DNA from: Citrobacter arsenatis
GTDB taxonomy: Bacteria > Pseudomonadota > Gammaproteobacteria > Enterobacterales > Enterobacteriaceae
Reading direction: 5' to 3'
Length of the DNA: 64,000 nucleotides
Assembly (NCBI RefSeq): GCF_004353845.1
Contig: NZ_CP037864.1
Span: forward strand, 2,790,001-2,854,000
Shown here: positions 9,185 through 17,544 of the stretch, in pieces
Position numbering within the stretch: the first letter of the stretch is position 1
Layout: each line of letters begins with the position of its first letter
Notes under the pieces: generated by a model
Seen by the model: the letters and a program-made list of their open reading frames with translations, nothing else
The model's database searches: none
Told to the model about the DNA's origin: nothing
Made by a program: the position numbers and the translations under genes

Positions 9185-9208
9185 AAAACCCGCCAATTGG
9201 CGGGTTTG
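9185..9208 (-). terminator. terminator after lipoprotein gene
   Basis: A hairpin with 8-bp arms AACCCGCC/GGCGGGTT and loop AATT, followed on the minus strand by seven T residues. It lies 15 bases past the stop of the lipoprotein gene and just before the M-like gene, so late transcription must pass it, presumably as Q-modified polymerase. Confidence 0.85.
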
Positions 9209-9222
9209 GTAATTGGAGTGGA

Positions 9223-10026
9223 TTAATTATATTTTTTCTTTAAATCTTCTAGCCTGGCGCTGTCTTGCTCTGTAAATCCTGATGCATCAAACAGCGGCTC
9301 TTTATCAGCACCATTAATCCTTGTTACCGTGACGGTGAAAATGGCGTCAGCTGGTGCGTCAACCTTACCCCATTCAGAGAATTTATTTGGCACAAGCGCC
9401 CAAGTAGCTTCTTCGTTCGGCTCCAGCCCGCCAGATATTTCGTAGTTGAATTCTTTTTCAAGCCAGGGAACAGATCGACCGTCACTGGCAATTACGCCAC
9501 GGAAAAACACCCTTGAAATAGCTTTGTCAGTGTTATTTCTAACTACCAATCTGATAACAGGCTGTGGCTGTCCATACTCTTCGGGCTCCAGAGCGAAGCG
9601 GGATGACAATACCTGGAATTTTTTCAATTCTTCTTTGGCCTTCTCGGAGTCAGCTTTTTTCTGTTCCAGCTCTTTAATCTCCTGAATTGCCTGCTCTTTC
9701 TGCTTAAGTTCTCTCTCGGCAGTTACTTGCTGGGCATAAGAGATAACTTCCTCACCAGTTTTACCAGCCAGTGGGGCTCGCATCTTCTTGCTGATGTCTT
9801 CTTTGTCAGTATCAGAAGATGCACGCATCAGATCAGCTATATTGATATTACTGAACGCTACCACTTTTAAAGCGCTATCAAATTCCTCCCGTTTATTCTC
9901 TGGAAGTGACTCTCTGACCTTAGCTATAGATGATTTCATTGCGTCATCAGTGGACGAGTCAATTTTAGGTTTATCGCAAGCAGCAAGTAAGCAGGAAAGC
10001 ATTATAACGCCAATGATTTTTTTCAT
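9223..10026 (-). CDS. phage-encoded lipoprotein moron (267 aa)
   Basis: The N-terminus MKKIIGVIMLSCLLAACDKP is a lipoprotein signal with lipobox LLAAC; Asp at +2 predicts inner-membrane retention. Residues 80-145 are charged and probably coiled coil (KEQAIQEIKELEQKKADSEK). The C-terminal 120 residues form a beta-sandwich-like domain with VIRLVVRNNTDKAIS, resembling secreted FxLyD-type modules. It is placed between the tape-measure and M-like genes, where no tail gene is expected, and is bracketed by terminators on both sides. That is the layout of a moron expressed from a lysogen; an effect on the host envelope or superinfection is inference. Confidence 0.85.
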   Translation of the reverse strand: MKKIIGVIMLSCLLAACDKPKIDSSTDDAMKSSIAKVRESLPENKREEFDSALKVVAFSNINIADLMRASSDTDKEDISKKMRAPLAGKTGEEVISYAQQVTAERELKQKEQAIQEIKELEQKKADSEKAKEELKKFQVLSSRFALEPEEYGQPQPVIRLVVRNNTDKAISRVFFRGVIASDGRSVPWLEKEFNYEISGGLEPNEEATWALVPNKFSEWGKVDAPADAIFTVTVTRINGADKEPLFDASGFTEQDSARLEDLKKKYN

Positions 10027-10085
10027 TTCCCTATTCCAGTAAGCAAAAGTTCGGACTAATCCTAACAGGCTTACACCAACGACAA

Positions 10086-10103
10086 AACCCGCCGAGGCGG
10101 GTT
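10086..10103 (-). terminator. terminator overlapping tape-measure stop
   Basis: Arms AACCCGCC/GGCGGGTT with a very short loop, followed on the minus strand by TTTTG. It overlaps the stop codon of the tape-measure gene and precedes the lipoprotein gene, so it limits read-through from the tail operon unless antitermination operates. Confidence 0.65.
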
Positions 10104-13014
10104 ATCGCGATTTCGTGGCATTCCAAATCAGTCCGCCCGGCTGTAGTTGTTTGGCAATTCCGGCACGAACAGACTGATCGATGGTCTGCTTGTAGGCCCG
10201 TGAAACAGCTTCGTTATTTCCAGAAGTTTGCTGCTGTGAATTTTGGTTTTGAACGACTACAGACGTTTGAACAGTTACGCCTCCAGTAGTCGGAGATTGC
10301 AGGCCATACGTTGGCGCCCGACCAACGTAACCACCATCGGCATACCCTTGTGCTCCACGCATCAACGCATAGAGATTGCCTACACCCAATGCACTAGTCG
10401 CTTCCTTCGTAAAAACAAACTCACCGCCGTGTACAACGCCTTTCGGTTGGTATTTACCGCCATCACCGGTGTAGCCGCCACTATCAAAACCGGGAACCAA
10501 GCCACCGCCGGCAAAACCAAAGAACGCACCGATACCCGTTCCACCAAAGGCTGACTTCATTCCATTAACCAGAGCCAGTTGCGTCAGCATCTGGGCGATG
10601 CCCTTCAGGAAGATAGTCAGGAAGTCTGAGAAGTTAGATTTACCAGTAGTAAAAAAGTCGGTGAGCGTGCTGGCCATCCCGGTAAACGCATTGCTGGTAA
10701 TCGTCTGCACCTGCGAGTAAACATTGGTCGCGCTGTCCTCAAATTCAGCCCAGCCCTTTTTCGCGCCAGTCAGCCAGTCACCACGTAACCGGTCCTCTGC
10801 ATCATAGTAATCATTCGCTGCTTTAAGCTGCTTCTGATATCCCTCGTCGTCAAGCGTGCCGCCGGAGTTGATCCAACCAGAAGATAGCTGGCTCTTTGCC
10901 AGCTCACGTTGTGCCTGACGGTCACTCATCCCGGCACCGTTCACTAATGCAGCCTGCTTCTCTGCCATCTGCGTGACGTATTTCTGCGAGGTATCCATTC
11001 GCTTGTTCAGCTGTTCCTGTGCGGTAATCTGATCACCTAACAGGGCTTTCTGCCGTGCCAACTGAAGCACCTGGTCTTTACTCGCCAGCAGGGATTGTTC
11101 CTGCTTTGTCAGTGAACGTGAACGCGAGGCCTCCTCCAGCACCTGAAATTTCGCTTCAGTCGTCCACAGATCTTTGCGCTGCTGGCTGATAGTGTCGTTC
11201 AGCCCTTTATGCTGCTGCAGCGCGCGTAACTGTGCCTGAAGCGCCAGTAGCTCGGCCTGGGCAGCATCCGTGCTGCGATCGCCAGCCGATAAAGTACCCA
11301 GCTTTCCGGTTTTGGTCTTTTTACCAAAAGAAGCGACTCCCTCCCGATCCCTCTGGGTGGTTGCGGTACTTATCTTTCTGGTTGTATCGAGGTATTTACC
11401 TGCACTGATATCAGCCGCATCCCAGTCTTTTTTCAGCTGAGAAACACTGTCACCATATGCGCCGGCCATCTGTTCGTTGTAGTCCTGCCATCCCTGCAAA
11501 GTATCGGTTTTCGCCCAGTCGGGAACGAGGTTGATCGCGGCAGCGATAGAGGAAGAAATGATCTGGTTCAGCTTCTGGAAAACGATCGCAACGCTGTAAT
11601 AAATTGCGTTGAATTCCTTCAGGGTGTTTGATGCCAGCTCAGCTACCCACTGACCGATACTCTGCATGGCCTCAGACGCCCAGCCTTTAATATCCAGCCA
11701 CAAGCGACCAAACGGCGTCAGCGAGTCGTAAGCCTGTTCTCCGCGCTTTAACATCGTATCGCCAAACAGCTCCATAGCCTGCGTAACGGCCGCGGTCTGG
11801 TCCTTTTGCTTGATCAGATCGTCAACATGCTTAAGTTGTGAAACGGTCAGGAAATTATATTGTTCGTTGAGACTCTGCAGCGCTTTAACAGGGTCTTTTT
11901 CGATGTCCTTATAGGCTTTGGTGATGTCCTGCGCCGAGACTATACCGGTCTGAACCGCCAGCGCCGTGGAGCCCGCTGCTTTTTCAAGTTGCTGCTGTGT
12001 CAGCGATCCCATGCCAACCAGCTCAGTCATCAGACTTTGAACGGTTCCTACAGTTGCGCCAGTAGAGGCTGCAATAGACTGGGAGGAAGCCATAACCTGA
12101 AGCGCTGACGTGCCGGCAATATTGCCAGTCCTGATAATGGCCTTGTTGCTTTCGTCGTAGGCGGTGAAGTAGTCCGACCCCGCTTTTGCTGCAATCAGAA
12201 CGGCACCAGCCAGGCCGCCAATGGCCACTCGGGCAGGAGTCACCATCGACAACATCGCTTTCAGCGCATTGCCTACACCGCCAAACGAGTCACGGAGCTG
12301 ACCGCCCTGCTGAATAGCAACCATATAAACCGGCATGCCGGAAGCCAGTGAAGTCACAATGTCGGTCATTTGCATCGGTAGATAACGCATAGCATTGCGA
12401 TATTGGCCCGCGCTGACAGACCCAGACTTCCATGCTTCTTCCTGCTCTTTCAGCTTTGCGATCATTGGGGCAGCACGATCGGATACGCCGAGTTGGGCAG
12501 CTTTCAATTCAAGCAGTTCGGCACGTGTTTTACCAATCGCCGCGGTTTGATCTTCCAGTGAGGAAATGAATGTTTTCGCCGAAGCCGCAGCGCGCTGTGC
12601 CGCCTGAGTCTGTTCAAGACGGGCCCGGCCTTCTGCTGTTTCCGACTCCATAACCTGGGCTAATTTAGCGCGGGTTGTCTCCAGCACGCTGTTGTAACGC
12701 GTAAAGTCTTCATCATCCACCAGCCCTTTACCGCGAAACTTAGACAGGCTCTCCTGAATGGTATCAAGTTCATCCAGCGCTTTGTTAACCGGGCTGATTT
12801 TGTTGAGCAGAGTATGAAGCTCCTGGCGCTGCTGCTTCAGGCTCTCGGTATTTTTCTTCTGGTTGTCGATGCCGGTTCGGAACGTACTGTTTAAATCGTC
12901 CGCTTTATCTGCCGCCCCGGTAGCCGTATGCTGGAAACGGTCCAGTTCCTGGTTACCGCGCTCCAGTTCGCCGGTATTCACGCGAAGGGAAATAGTGGCG
13001 ATGTCGTTACTCAT
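10102..13014 (-). CDS. H: tape measure protein, lambda H-like (970 aa)
   Basis: A 970-aa protein. The N-terminal 220 residues are helical and charged (ELERGNQELDRFQHTATGAA). The YLPMQMTDIVTSLASGMPV segment around residues 220-240 is typical of TP901/lambda H tape measures. A hydrophobic stretch near 260-285 is followed by long coiled coils (570-740). The glycine-rich C-terminus contains FAGGGLVPGFDSGGYTG and GVVHGGEFVFTKEA, the usual phage tape-measure ending. It sets tail length and is ejected with DNA. Its start overlaps the stop of the T reading frame by 4 bases (ATGA). Confidence 0.94.
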   Translation of the reverse strand: MSNDIATISLRVNTGELERGNQELDRFQHTATGAADKADDLNSTFRTGIDNQKKNTESLKQQRQELHTLLNKISPVNKALDELDTIQESLSKFRGKGLVDDEDFTRYNSVLETTRAKLAQVMESETAEGRARLEQTQAAQRAAASAKTFISSLEDQTAAIGKTRAELLELKAAQLGVSDRAAPMIAKLKEQEEAWKSGSVSAGQYRNAMRYLPMQMTDIVTSLASGMPVYMVAIQQGGQLRDSFGGVGNALKAMLSMVTPARVAIGGLAGAVLIAAKAGSDYFTAYDESNKAIIRTGNIAGTSALQVMASSQSIAASTGATVGTVQSLMTELVGMGSLTQQQLEKAAGSTALAVQTGIVSAQDITKAYKDIEKDPVKALQSLNEQYNFLTVSQLKHVDDLIKQKDQTAAVTQAMELFGDTMLKRGEQAYDSLTPFGRLWLDIKGWASEAMQSIGQWVAELASNTLKEFNAIYYSVAIVFQKLNQIISSSIAAAINLVPDWAKTDTLQGWQDYNEQMAGAYGDSVSQLKKDWDAADISAGKYLDTTRKISTATTQRDREGVASFGKKTKTGKLGTLSAGDRSTDAAQAELLALQAQLRALQQHKGLNDTISQQRKDLWTTEAKFQVLEEASRSRSLTKQEQSLLASKDQVLQLARQKALLGDQITAQEQLNKRMDTSQKYVTQMAEKQAALVNGAGMSDRQAQRELAKSQLSSGWINSGGTLDDEGYQKQLKAANDYYDAEDRLRGDWLTGAKKGWAEFEDSATNVYSQVQTITSNAFTGMASTLTDFFTTGKSNFSDFLTIFLKGIAQMLTQLALVNGMKSAFGGTGIGAFFGFAGGGLVPGFDSGGYTGDGGKYQPKGVVHGGEFVFTKEATSALGVGNLYALMRGAQGYADGGYVGRAPTYGLQSPTTGGVTVQTSVVVQNQNSQQQTSGNNEAVSRAYKQTIDQSVRAGIAKQLQPGGLIWNATKSR

Positions 13015-13633
13015 CCGGCCCTCTCTTTATGCATTATTTTAAGCGCGGTTCGCTCCATTATCTGGAGATCGGAAAGTGCGGTTGCCTCGTCGTCGACGGT
13101 ATGGATTCGCATTACCCAGGGCAGGACGTTGTAATCAAGCCCTGTTGCGCCGCCCATGCTTGTACGCCACTGCGTGCTGACAGCTTGAAAGACACGGAAC
13201 GCAGGCCAGACATCGGGCCAGACATCGACAATTTTATCGTCGTAGTCATCCGGCGTGAGTCCATAGGGTGCCATGTCTTCAGCCGTGGGTTCAGGCGTAT
13301 AAAACGCCGAGGCAACCGCTATCAGTTTTTTTCACGCTGGCCCAGCAGCTCGCGGTAGTAGGTCTCAGTGATGGCCTTCATGGCTGCCGGGTAGTTTTCG
13401 ATGAGTTCAGCCAGGTTATCGGCGTTAAATTTATCTGGCAGCGCCCAGCCGGCGATAATTTCCAGCAGGAAATCGGTCGCGGTTTTGCCTTCAAGTTTTT
13501 CCAGATCTGCCAGTTCCTTTAGCGGCTTGTGGTTGAACGTAAAGGTCAGCACGCCATCCTCATCGCCAGCGCGCGGGATCGAGACGTTGGCCTTGAAAGT
13601 TGGTTTGGGCTGAAGGGTGAATTTAGTCGCCAT
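13011..13633 (-). CDS. GT: tail assembly chaperone GT frameshift fusion
   Basis: A -1 shift at the run of seven A residues near the end of G (0-frame codons GAA AAA AAC TGA, a canonical A-AAA-AAC heptamer) continues into an open frame reading LIAVASAFYTPEPTAED and then MAPYGLTPDDYDD to the stop at 13011. The T part has no start with a good ribosome site before conserved sequence begins. This is the conserved arrangement of the lambda G-T pair, where a few percent of ribosomes shift to make gpGT. Confidence 0.88.
13322..13633 (-). CDS. G: tail assembly chaperone, G-like short form
   Basis: A 103-aa protein starting MATKFTLQPKPTFKANVS. It is the unshifted product and ends QREKN. In lambda, gpG and gpGT coat the tape measure and recruit tube subunits. 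The ATG at 13633 is preferred to 13663 because it fits family length and leaves space after the tail-tube gene. Confidence 0.88.
   Translation of the reverse strand: MATKFTLQPKPTFKANVSIPRAGDEDGVLTFTFNHKPLKELADLEKLEGKTATDFLLEIIAGWALPDKFNADNLAELIENYPAAMKAITETYYRELLGQREKN
13326..13332 (-). promoter_or_regulatory. -1 frameshift slippery site in G/GT
   Basis: Minus-strand heptamer A AAA AAC, preceded by G and followed directly by the 0-frame TGA stop. Both P- and A-site lysine/asparagine codons can re-pair after a one-base backward slip. Confidence 0.85.
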
Positions 13634-13694
13634 CGTTGCCTCTAAGTGAAAGAAAGCCTCCATGCAGGAGGCTCAGATTATCGTTATGCCTGGC

Positions 13695-14366
13695 TTATGC
13701 CGCAGCGCCTGTAATTTTGTAGAACGTCATCGCTGGCGATTGCAGGTTCAGCACGACGCTTACCGTTTCGACTTCGTTCACCGCAGTAGTCGGCGTGTCG
13801 TCAAAAGATGCCGTGGCCGCCCAGTAACGGTTCTCCTTCGCCTTCGGCACGTACATGTACGCTGCGACCGTCTCTTCATCTTCATCCAGCTGGCGAAGCA
13901 GCGGGTATACCGGGAGCGTGGAGTCATGCGCGATCGAGTAGGTCTGAGAGACTGCGGATTTATAGGTGTTCAGGTTGCGCTGACGATCATCGCTGAGGAA
14001 CTGAATCTGCGTGGTGTTCTGATCGCCACCAGATTTCGATACCTCGGTGATTTGTGGCAGCTCGGTCCATTCTTCGATTTTGCGAATAGAACCGGAACCG
14101 CCGCCCGCCGCGTATTTGTTTTTGTTGGTGGTATTGATGTTGCGAAGAGTGACAGCATTCTCCGCAATCGCGTCGATTTTCGCGATAACGTTATCAATAC
14201 CCGACCAGTTACAGTTCACGTGAACGATATCGCCGACCGCGATATCGTCTGCGGCGCTAACGGTGATCACCGCGTGCTCAGCATTCGTCGCGCCGGTGAA
14301 AGTAATGGCCGGGCCGTAGCCCGACGCCAGATAAACATGAGCGCCGTTAGGCAGTGCAAAGCCCAT
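13695..14366 (-). CDS. V: major tail tube protein, V-like
   Basis: A 223-aa tail tube subunit starting MGFALPNGAHVYLASGYGPA. Glycine-rich GGGSGSIRKIEEW and QIQFLSDDRQRNLNTYKSA match tube proteins of lambda-like phages. It lacks the C-terminal Ig-like domain of lambda gpV; in this phage an Ig-like domain appears after the capsid gene instead. It sits directly upstream of the tail chaperone gene. Confidence 0.88.
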   Translation of the reverse strand: MGFALPNGAHVYLASGYGPAITFTGATNAEHAVITVSAADDIAVGDIVHVNCNWSGIDNVIAKIDAIAENAVTLRNINTTNKNKYAAGGGSGSIRKIEEWTELPQITEVSKSGGDQNTTQIQFLSDDRQRNLNTYKSAVSQTYSIAHDSTLPVYPLLRQLDEDEETVAAYMYVPKAKENRYWAATASFDDTPTTAVNEVETVSVVLNLQSPAMTFYKITGAAA

Positions 14367-14434
14367 AATGGTTTCTCCTTCAGAAACGGGAAAACCGGCT
14401 CAAGGCCGGTCAGTTGTGGGACATCAGAGGGCAA

Positions 14435-14845
14435 TCAGCTGGTAATGTCTGCCCGATAATTCAGGCTGACAGGAACGGTGTAGGACACAGGTGTAGGGAT
14501 GCCGCGGAATATGCCAGGCGCGCTGCTAATCCAGCAGGTAAAGTCTTTGCCTGCAATTTCCTGCCCCTCGGGGAACAATTCCGCTACTCTGCCCGCCAGG
14601 GCAACGACGGAGGTGCGGCCGGAGCCGGATGGCGCCACGACATTAATCTGGTACACGCCTGAATAAGTCCGGCAGCGCAATCCGAGATCGATTGTTCGCG
14701 GCGTAACGGGCATATCGTGAACGGCCAGGTACATCTCGTTAGCAGGAGGTGTGAACGGCACGTTCTCCCATGCAACCGAAATACCCTCGGCATCGGCCCA
14801 GGCACCCAGTCTGGCGGCCAGTGCAGATGCAATATCAGTAATCAC
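14435..14845 (-). CDS. U: tail terminator, U-like
   Basis: A 136-aa protein starting MITDIASALAARLGAWADA. The central YSGVYQINVVAPSGSGR and the C-terminal SYTVPVSLNYRA strands match lambda gpU-type tail terminators, which cap the tail tube and join it to the head. Its start overlaps the stop of the preceding gene by 4 bases. Confidence 0.85.
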   Translation of the reverse strand: MITDIASALAARLGAWADAEGISVAWENVPFTPPANEMYLAVHDMPVTPRTIDLGLRCRTYSGVYQINVVAPSGSGRTSVVALAGRVAELFPEGQEIAGKDFTCWISSAPGIFRGIPTPVSYTVPVSLNYRADITS

Positions 14846-15426
14846 TTATTCACCTCCCTTACAGCTTCCTCAAAGAAGCGTTGAAACTCAGCTGCAGTTA
14901 TGCGGACCATGCCGCCCGGAGCCTGTGTGGAATGCCCCATTTCAAGCGGGTAGGCATAAGGCACGTTGTTGCAGAAATAAATGGCCTTCATCCCGACTTT
15001 GAAGAGCGACAGCGTGTAGTTCCCGGCCGCTTTGGTCAGGTCGCCGGTCTTGTCTATTCGCCCTGTTTCGTCAGTTGTCGGAGCATCAAACGATATCTGC
15101 CAGTTACCGCGAAAGCGTCCGCCCGTATACCCCGGCGGTGCTTTGATATCCATCCCATCCACCACCCGGGCTTTTTTCTTCAGTCGCCCGGTTTTGGTCA
15201 GGTTATCGGGATTGGCCCGCTGCGCCTCGTTGTGGTCGTAAACAGCGCGATTATAGGAAACGGCTGTCTGGTTAACTTCCCACAACTCCGGGTTGCCCAC
15301 AGGGGACATCACCACCAACTGGTTAAGAATTTTGATTCCGACGGCGCGCGCCACTGCTTCCTGATTCGTTTTCGCCTTATTAACGAAAGCCGTGATTTCA
15401 GCCAGGAAAGCCGAGTTCTCGCCCAT
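14842..15426 (-). CDS. head-tail joining/minor tail protein, HK97 gp10/Z-like
   Basis: A 194-aa protein. The N-terminal helix (FLAEITAFVNKAKTNQ), the FRGNWQISFDAPT segment and the C-terminal YPLEMGHSTQAPGGMVRIT belong to the HK97-gp10/lambda Z family of tail completion proteins. The position between the stopper-like gene and the tail terminator agrees. Confidence 0.82.
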   Translation of the reverse strand: MGENSAFLAEITAFVNKAKTNQEAVARAVGIKILNQLVVMSPVGNPELWEVNQTAVSYNRAVYDHNEAQRANPDNLTKTGRLKKKARVVDGMDIKAPPGYTGGRFRGNWQISFDAPTTDETGRIDKTGDLTKAAGNYTLSLFKVGMKAIYFCNNVPYAYPLEMGHSTQAPGGMVRITAAEFQRFFEEAVREVNK

Positions 15427-15427
15427 G

Positions 15428-15778
15428 CTAAGCCCTCAGTTGCGCTTTGTAGCAGAGCACCAGCACGGCAGGTTTTGCCGGGTTCGGTTTGACAACACGG
15501 TATGCTGTGCCGTCAATATCAACCACATCACCGATTTTAATTTCCTGCTCTGCCGTAAAAACGATCTGCACGTCGCCGTTAACGATGACCGTTCCATCTA
15601 TTTCGCCTGGCGCGTATTCGGTCTTCACGCCCACAGCAGTAAAACGGACCTCTTCAGTTTTATGCTCAACGCCGCCGATAACCGTTACCGAGCCTTTGCG
15701 GGTGACGTTGTACGTCGCGCCGTTCTGCCTGAGCATGCGGGTCGTTCTGGCCTGCATACGTTGGTAATCAATCGCCAT
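15428..15778 (-). CDS. head-tail stopper-like protein (116 aa)
   Basis: A 116-aa protein starting MAIDYQRMQARTTRMLRQ. The earlier in-frame ATG at 15895 would overlap the preceding gene by over 100 bases and is rejected. A beta-barrel-like core EIKIGDVVDIDGTAYRVVK is typical of head closure or stopper proteins. Exact role is inferred from order. Confidence 0.75.
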   Translation of the reverse strand: MAIDYQRMQARTTRMLRQNGATYNVTRKGSVTVIGGVEHKTEEVRFTAVGVKTEYAPGEIDGTVIVNGDVQIVFTAEQEIKIGDVVDIDGTAYRVVKPNPAKPAVLVLCYKAQLRA

Positions 15779-15779
15779 A

Positions 15780-16262
15780 TCAGGCCCTCTCTGCAAATGC
15801 ATTAATGGCGTAACCACGACCACCAGCGAGGTCGCCCAGCAGCGCCATAACGGCAGGATAGGACGGCGTGAAGACTTCACCATCTGCGACCGCATAGGTC
15901 ATGGTGACGGCACCTTCCACACGTTCAGTTTTCACAGCAGCTTCGCGCACGCTGGAGAGTAAATCGCCGTCTATTGCCTCTACCGCCAGCATGCACTGCG
16001 CGGTTATAACCTGCCGTGGAACTTCATCCGGCGGGAAATCATGTTCATCCAGAACGACATTCACGCGTGGCCACGCCAGAGCCTGTCTCGGGTCAGCTTT
16101 TGAGCCAACCCAATCCAGCCCCTCCAGGTAATCCATTGCCTTAATCAGCAAAGGTGTAATCTTGTCAGGCAGTTCAATGCCGCGTATTGCCGCAAATGAG
16201 GCAAGATCCTCTTCACTGGCGTAGCTGTTGGCATCAGGAGAGGTGATATCGGTATTGATCAT
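15780..16262 (-). CDS. head-tail adaptor, DnaT-like family (160 aa)
   Basis: A 160-aa protein starting MINTDITSPDANSYASEED. The pattern SYASEEDLASFAAIRG, KAMDYLEGLDWVG and LAWPRVNV is the hallmark of phage DnaT-like/gp6-type adaptors, helical proteins that sit between portal and tail stopper. It is followed at once by the stopper-like gene. Confidence 0.8.
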   Translation of the reverse strand: MINTDITSPDANSYASEEDLASFAAIRGIELPDKITPLLIKAMDYLEGLDWVGSKADPRQALAWPRVNVVLDEHDFPPDEVPRQVITAQCMLAVEAIDGDLLSSVREAAVKTERVEGAVTMTYAVADGEVFTPSYPAVMALLGDLAGGRGYAINAFAERA

Positions 16263-16298
16263 CGAATCATCCTGTTTATGGGGCTTTCGCCCCATTCG

Positions 16299-17533
16299 TT
16301 ATTCTCCGGCAGGCGCAGTGAAGGTGATCTCATCCGTGGTTTTCGCCACTCCTTCAACCGTGCCGGTTACCGTGAAGGTGCCAGCAACGTCTGATGTGAG
16401 TTTCACCGTTGCACCACCAGCAGAGCCTGTTTGAGAACTGGCCGTGCTAAGCGTGCCACCTGTGGACGTCCACGCGACGGTTTTACCGGATACAGCGGAG
16501 CCATTCAGCGTGTACTTCAGAGAAACAGTTACCGCGTCTGTGCTGTCAGCAGTTGCGGAGGTTTTATCCGCTGACAGCGTTACTCCCCCACCGCGGATTC
16601 CAGTTTGATCAGCACGCCTGCCGTAGATTTGTTGCTGGTGAAGTGTTTCTTCCAGTTGCCCGCAGTGCCGATGGCGGTCAGGTCAGGGTTATCACCTTTG
16701 GCCGTATCCCAGCTGTAGCCAAGCAGATCAACGTTCACCACGCCTTCAGCGCGATAGCCAACCGCAAGGTTTTCCTGATCGTTGATATCGTAGGAACGGA
16801 AACCCGGCGCCTGAGACTCGGTGACGGTAACCGCACCAGATACCAGCCCAAGGATCGCATCAGCGTCCATGGTGTCGGTCACCAGCACAGGTTTACCCAG
16901 CGTTCCTGGCTGCCCACCGTAAACCACCACGCCAGCTTCTTCGTAGATTTTGTTGGCAATCGCCTCATCAACAATGTCGAAGTAGGTGGCAGAGTGCATC
17001 ACGAACAGAACCACGCGGTTAAACTTGTCCCCGTATTTGCGCAGGCCGCGCGTCAGGGTCTTTTTACCGTCGGTCTCAATATCGGCGGTTACGACCATGT
17101 CGGCGTTAGCACCGATCGCCGCAGTCAGCGCTTTCAGGCCGTATTTCACGTAACCTTCCAGCGTGGCATCTGCGACATCAACGCCGATCACTTCGGAGAA
17201 CTCATCAACGGAGCGTCCACGGCGTTTAAAAGCCTCTTCCGTGGTTTCATACGGGCCGTATTTCCACGGTGCTTTAACGGATACCGCTTCACCGGCACCG
17301 ATTTTTTTACCGGTGACTTTATCGACAGAGTTCACATTGCGCGATTCAATGGAACCACCAACTTTATAGAAAGCACGCTTACGAAAATCGCCTTCGATCA
17401 GTTCGTTATCCAGCAAAATCGCACCGTTGGAGGAAGCGTTGAACACTTCCAGATTATCCTGGCGGCGCTCAAGAAAAGCGGTCTGGGCCAGGTCATCATA
17501 AATAACCAGGTCAGTATTAACAGTGGTAGACAT
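16299..17533 (-). CDS. predicted capsid-Ig fusion by -1 frameshift
   Basis: After the capsid stop, an open frame in -1 phase encodes a 95-residue Ig-like (Big-type) domain: VTLSADKTSATADSTDA, KYTLNGSAVSGKTVAW, then GGTLSTASSQTGSAGG and GTVEGVAKTTDEITF, ending PAGE. It has no ATG or GTG before the domain, and its open frame begins inside the capsid gene. The junction is GTG GGG GAG TAA; the glycine tRNA on GGG can slip one base onto another GGG, giving a product of about 411 aa. Ig-like domains joined to phage capsid or tail proteins by programmed frameshift are known. The shift here is inferred from sequence alone. Confidence 0.72.
16580..17533 (-). CDS. major capsid protein (317 aa)
   Basis: A 317-aa major head protein starting MSTTVNTDLVIYDDLAQTA. 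Position (after scaffold, before adaptors), length and the TDTMDADAILGLVSGAV and YDINDQENLAVGYRAEGVVN segments fit HK97-fold coat proteins of the group seen in ES18-like and related prophages. No delta-domain protease is fused; a separate scaffold gene lies upstream. It ends KLESAVGE at a G-rich sequence where a -1 shift is possible. Confidence 0.88.
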   Translation of the reverse strand: MSTTVNTDLVIYDDLAQTAFLERRQDNLEVFNASSNGAILLDNELIEGDFRKRAFYKVGGSIESRNVNSVDKVTGKKIGAGEAVSVKAPWKYGPYETTEEAFKRRGRSVDEFSEVIGVDVADATLEGYVKYGLKALTAAIGANADMVVTADIETDGKKTLTRGLRKYGDKFNRVVLFVMHSATYFDIVDEAIANKIYEEAGVVVYGGQPGTLGKPVLVTDTMDADAILGLVSGAVTVTESQAPGFRSYDINDQENLAVGYRAEGVVNVDLLGYSWDTAKGDNPDLTAIGTAGNWKKHFTSNKSTAGVLIKLESAVGE

Positions 17534-17544
17534 GGGTTAATCCC

